A stretch of 64,000 nucleotides of DNA from Calothrix sp. HK-06 (GTDB lineage Bacteria; Cyanobacteriota; Cyanobacteriia; Cyanobacteriales; Nostocaceae): the NCBI RefSeq assembly GCF_001904745.1, contig NZ_MRCD01000006.1, forward strand, positions 118,109 to 182,108, given 5' to 3'. The notes under the pieces were generated by a model. It was not told the DNA's origin. It saw only the letters and a list, made by a program, of their open reading frames with translations, and ran no database searches. Position numbers and translations under genes: made by a program. Shown here in pieces: positions 63,809-64,000 of the stretch (position 1 is the stretch's first letter; each line of letters begins with the position of its first letter).

Positions 63809-64000
63809 AATTTATTAATGATTACGTGGTTTTTTTGATTACCTATTGCGCTGCAACAAGTTATTTATTTTAATAATTAAGTTAAGTTTTTCACTAGACC
63901 TTTATTTAACCAACTGAGTTCCTATGATGCTTCACCACACGCGCACCACGCCACAAAACTTATAATTAATTTAAAATACTAAAAAATTAAGATATGCCAG
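63809..64000. other. Window end upstream of lpxD, no gene seen
   Basis: AT-rich sequence with a CACCACACGCGCACCACGCCAC patch near 63931-63953. The lpxD promoter should read leftward from here. No coding frame was recognised in the last 190 bases. Confidence 0.4.

Overview
The window is chromosomal DNA from a cyanobacterium, most likely a filamentous Nostocales-type organism with a low-GC (about 40% by eye) genome. The evidence is a set of lineage-marker proteins (Tic20-like, CGLD27, EbsA-like, TIGR04376 coiled coil, PatA-type response regulators, CYP120-like P450, GH57/DUF3536), a trpT-secE-nusG-rplK-rplA-rplJ-rplL ribosomal cluster, dispersed palindromic repeats and STRR-like short repeats. 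The genus cannot be fixed from sequence alone. The palindrome GGCGCC is scattered through genes and spacers about 100 times (hand count), while the usual cyanobacterial HIP1 octamer was not seen.

Layout. 1-5.4 kb: end of an unknown gene, a coiled-coil protein, rpsF, an FAA hydrolase, a Tic20-like protein, then rsfS, a CGLD27 protein and an asparaginase in a row. 5.4-10.2 kb: translation block with initiator tRNA-Met, rplS, tRNA-Trp, secE, nusG, rplK, rplA, an L10-leader/attenuator, rplJ and rplL. 10.3-17.5 kb: a decayed DUF6888/DUF6887-type pair, a cytochrome P450, a giant TPR-CHAT protein whose protease residues are lost, and a small paralog of its N-terminal domain. 17.8-24.0 kb: dnaX interrupted by a 137-residue mini-intein, a GT2 glycosyltransferase, an EbsA-like protein and a phosphotransacetylase-family protein. 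24.4-27.6 kb: a wrecked pil/che-type operon (PatA-like regulator intact, MCP truncated, CheA-REC with stop, frameshift and deletion).

28.4-43 kb: housekeeping and envelope genes: OstA/LptA-like protein, YajQ, MAPEG protein, DprA-like protein, subtilase, Ca2+/H+ exchanger, GH57 protein, a group of secreted/outer-membrane proteins of unknown function, a TIGR04376 protein with a duplicated 3' end beside it, an M15 peptidase and a broken AAA ATPase. 43-46.6 kb: mnmG and a membrane protein with a GspC/PilP-like end. 47-58.4 kb: an apparently complete chemosensory operon with light-sensing features: bilin-type GAF histidine kinase, REC-kinase, CheW, four-GAF MCP, CheA-REC and a second CheW-like protein. 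58.5-64 kb: alpha/beta hydrolase, LysM protein, a truncated antitoxin-like gene, CocE/NonD hydrolase and lpxD.

How it fits together: the 47-58 kb genes plausibly form one signalling path in which light or ligand signals go through GAF kinases and the MCP to CheA-REC, probably controlling type IV pilus motility; EbsA and the PatA-like regulator elsewhere in the window belong to the same pilus biology. The 24-27 kb cluster looks like a sister copy of such a path that has been lost. Seven copies of a MITE-like inverted repeat lie in the window, five of them in the spacers of these two clusters. No insertion sequence, prophage or CRISPR array was recognised.
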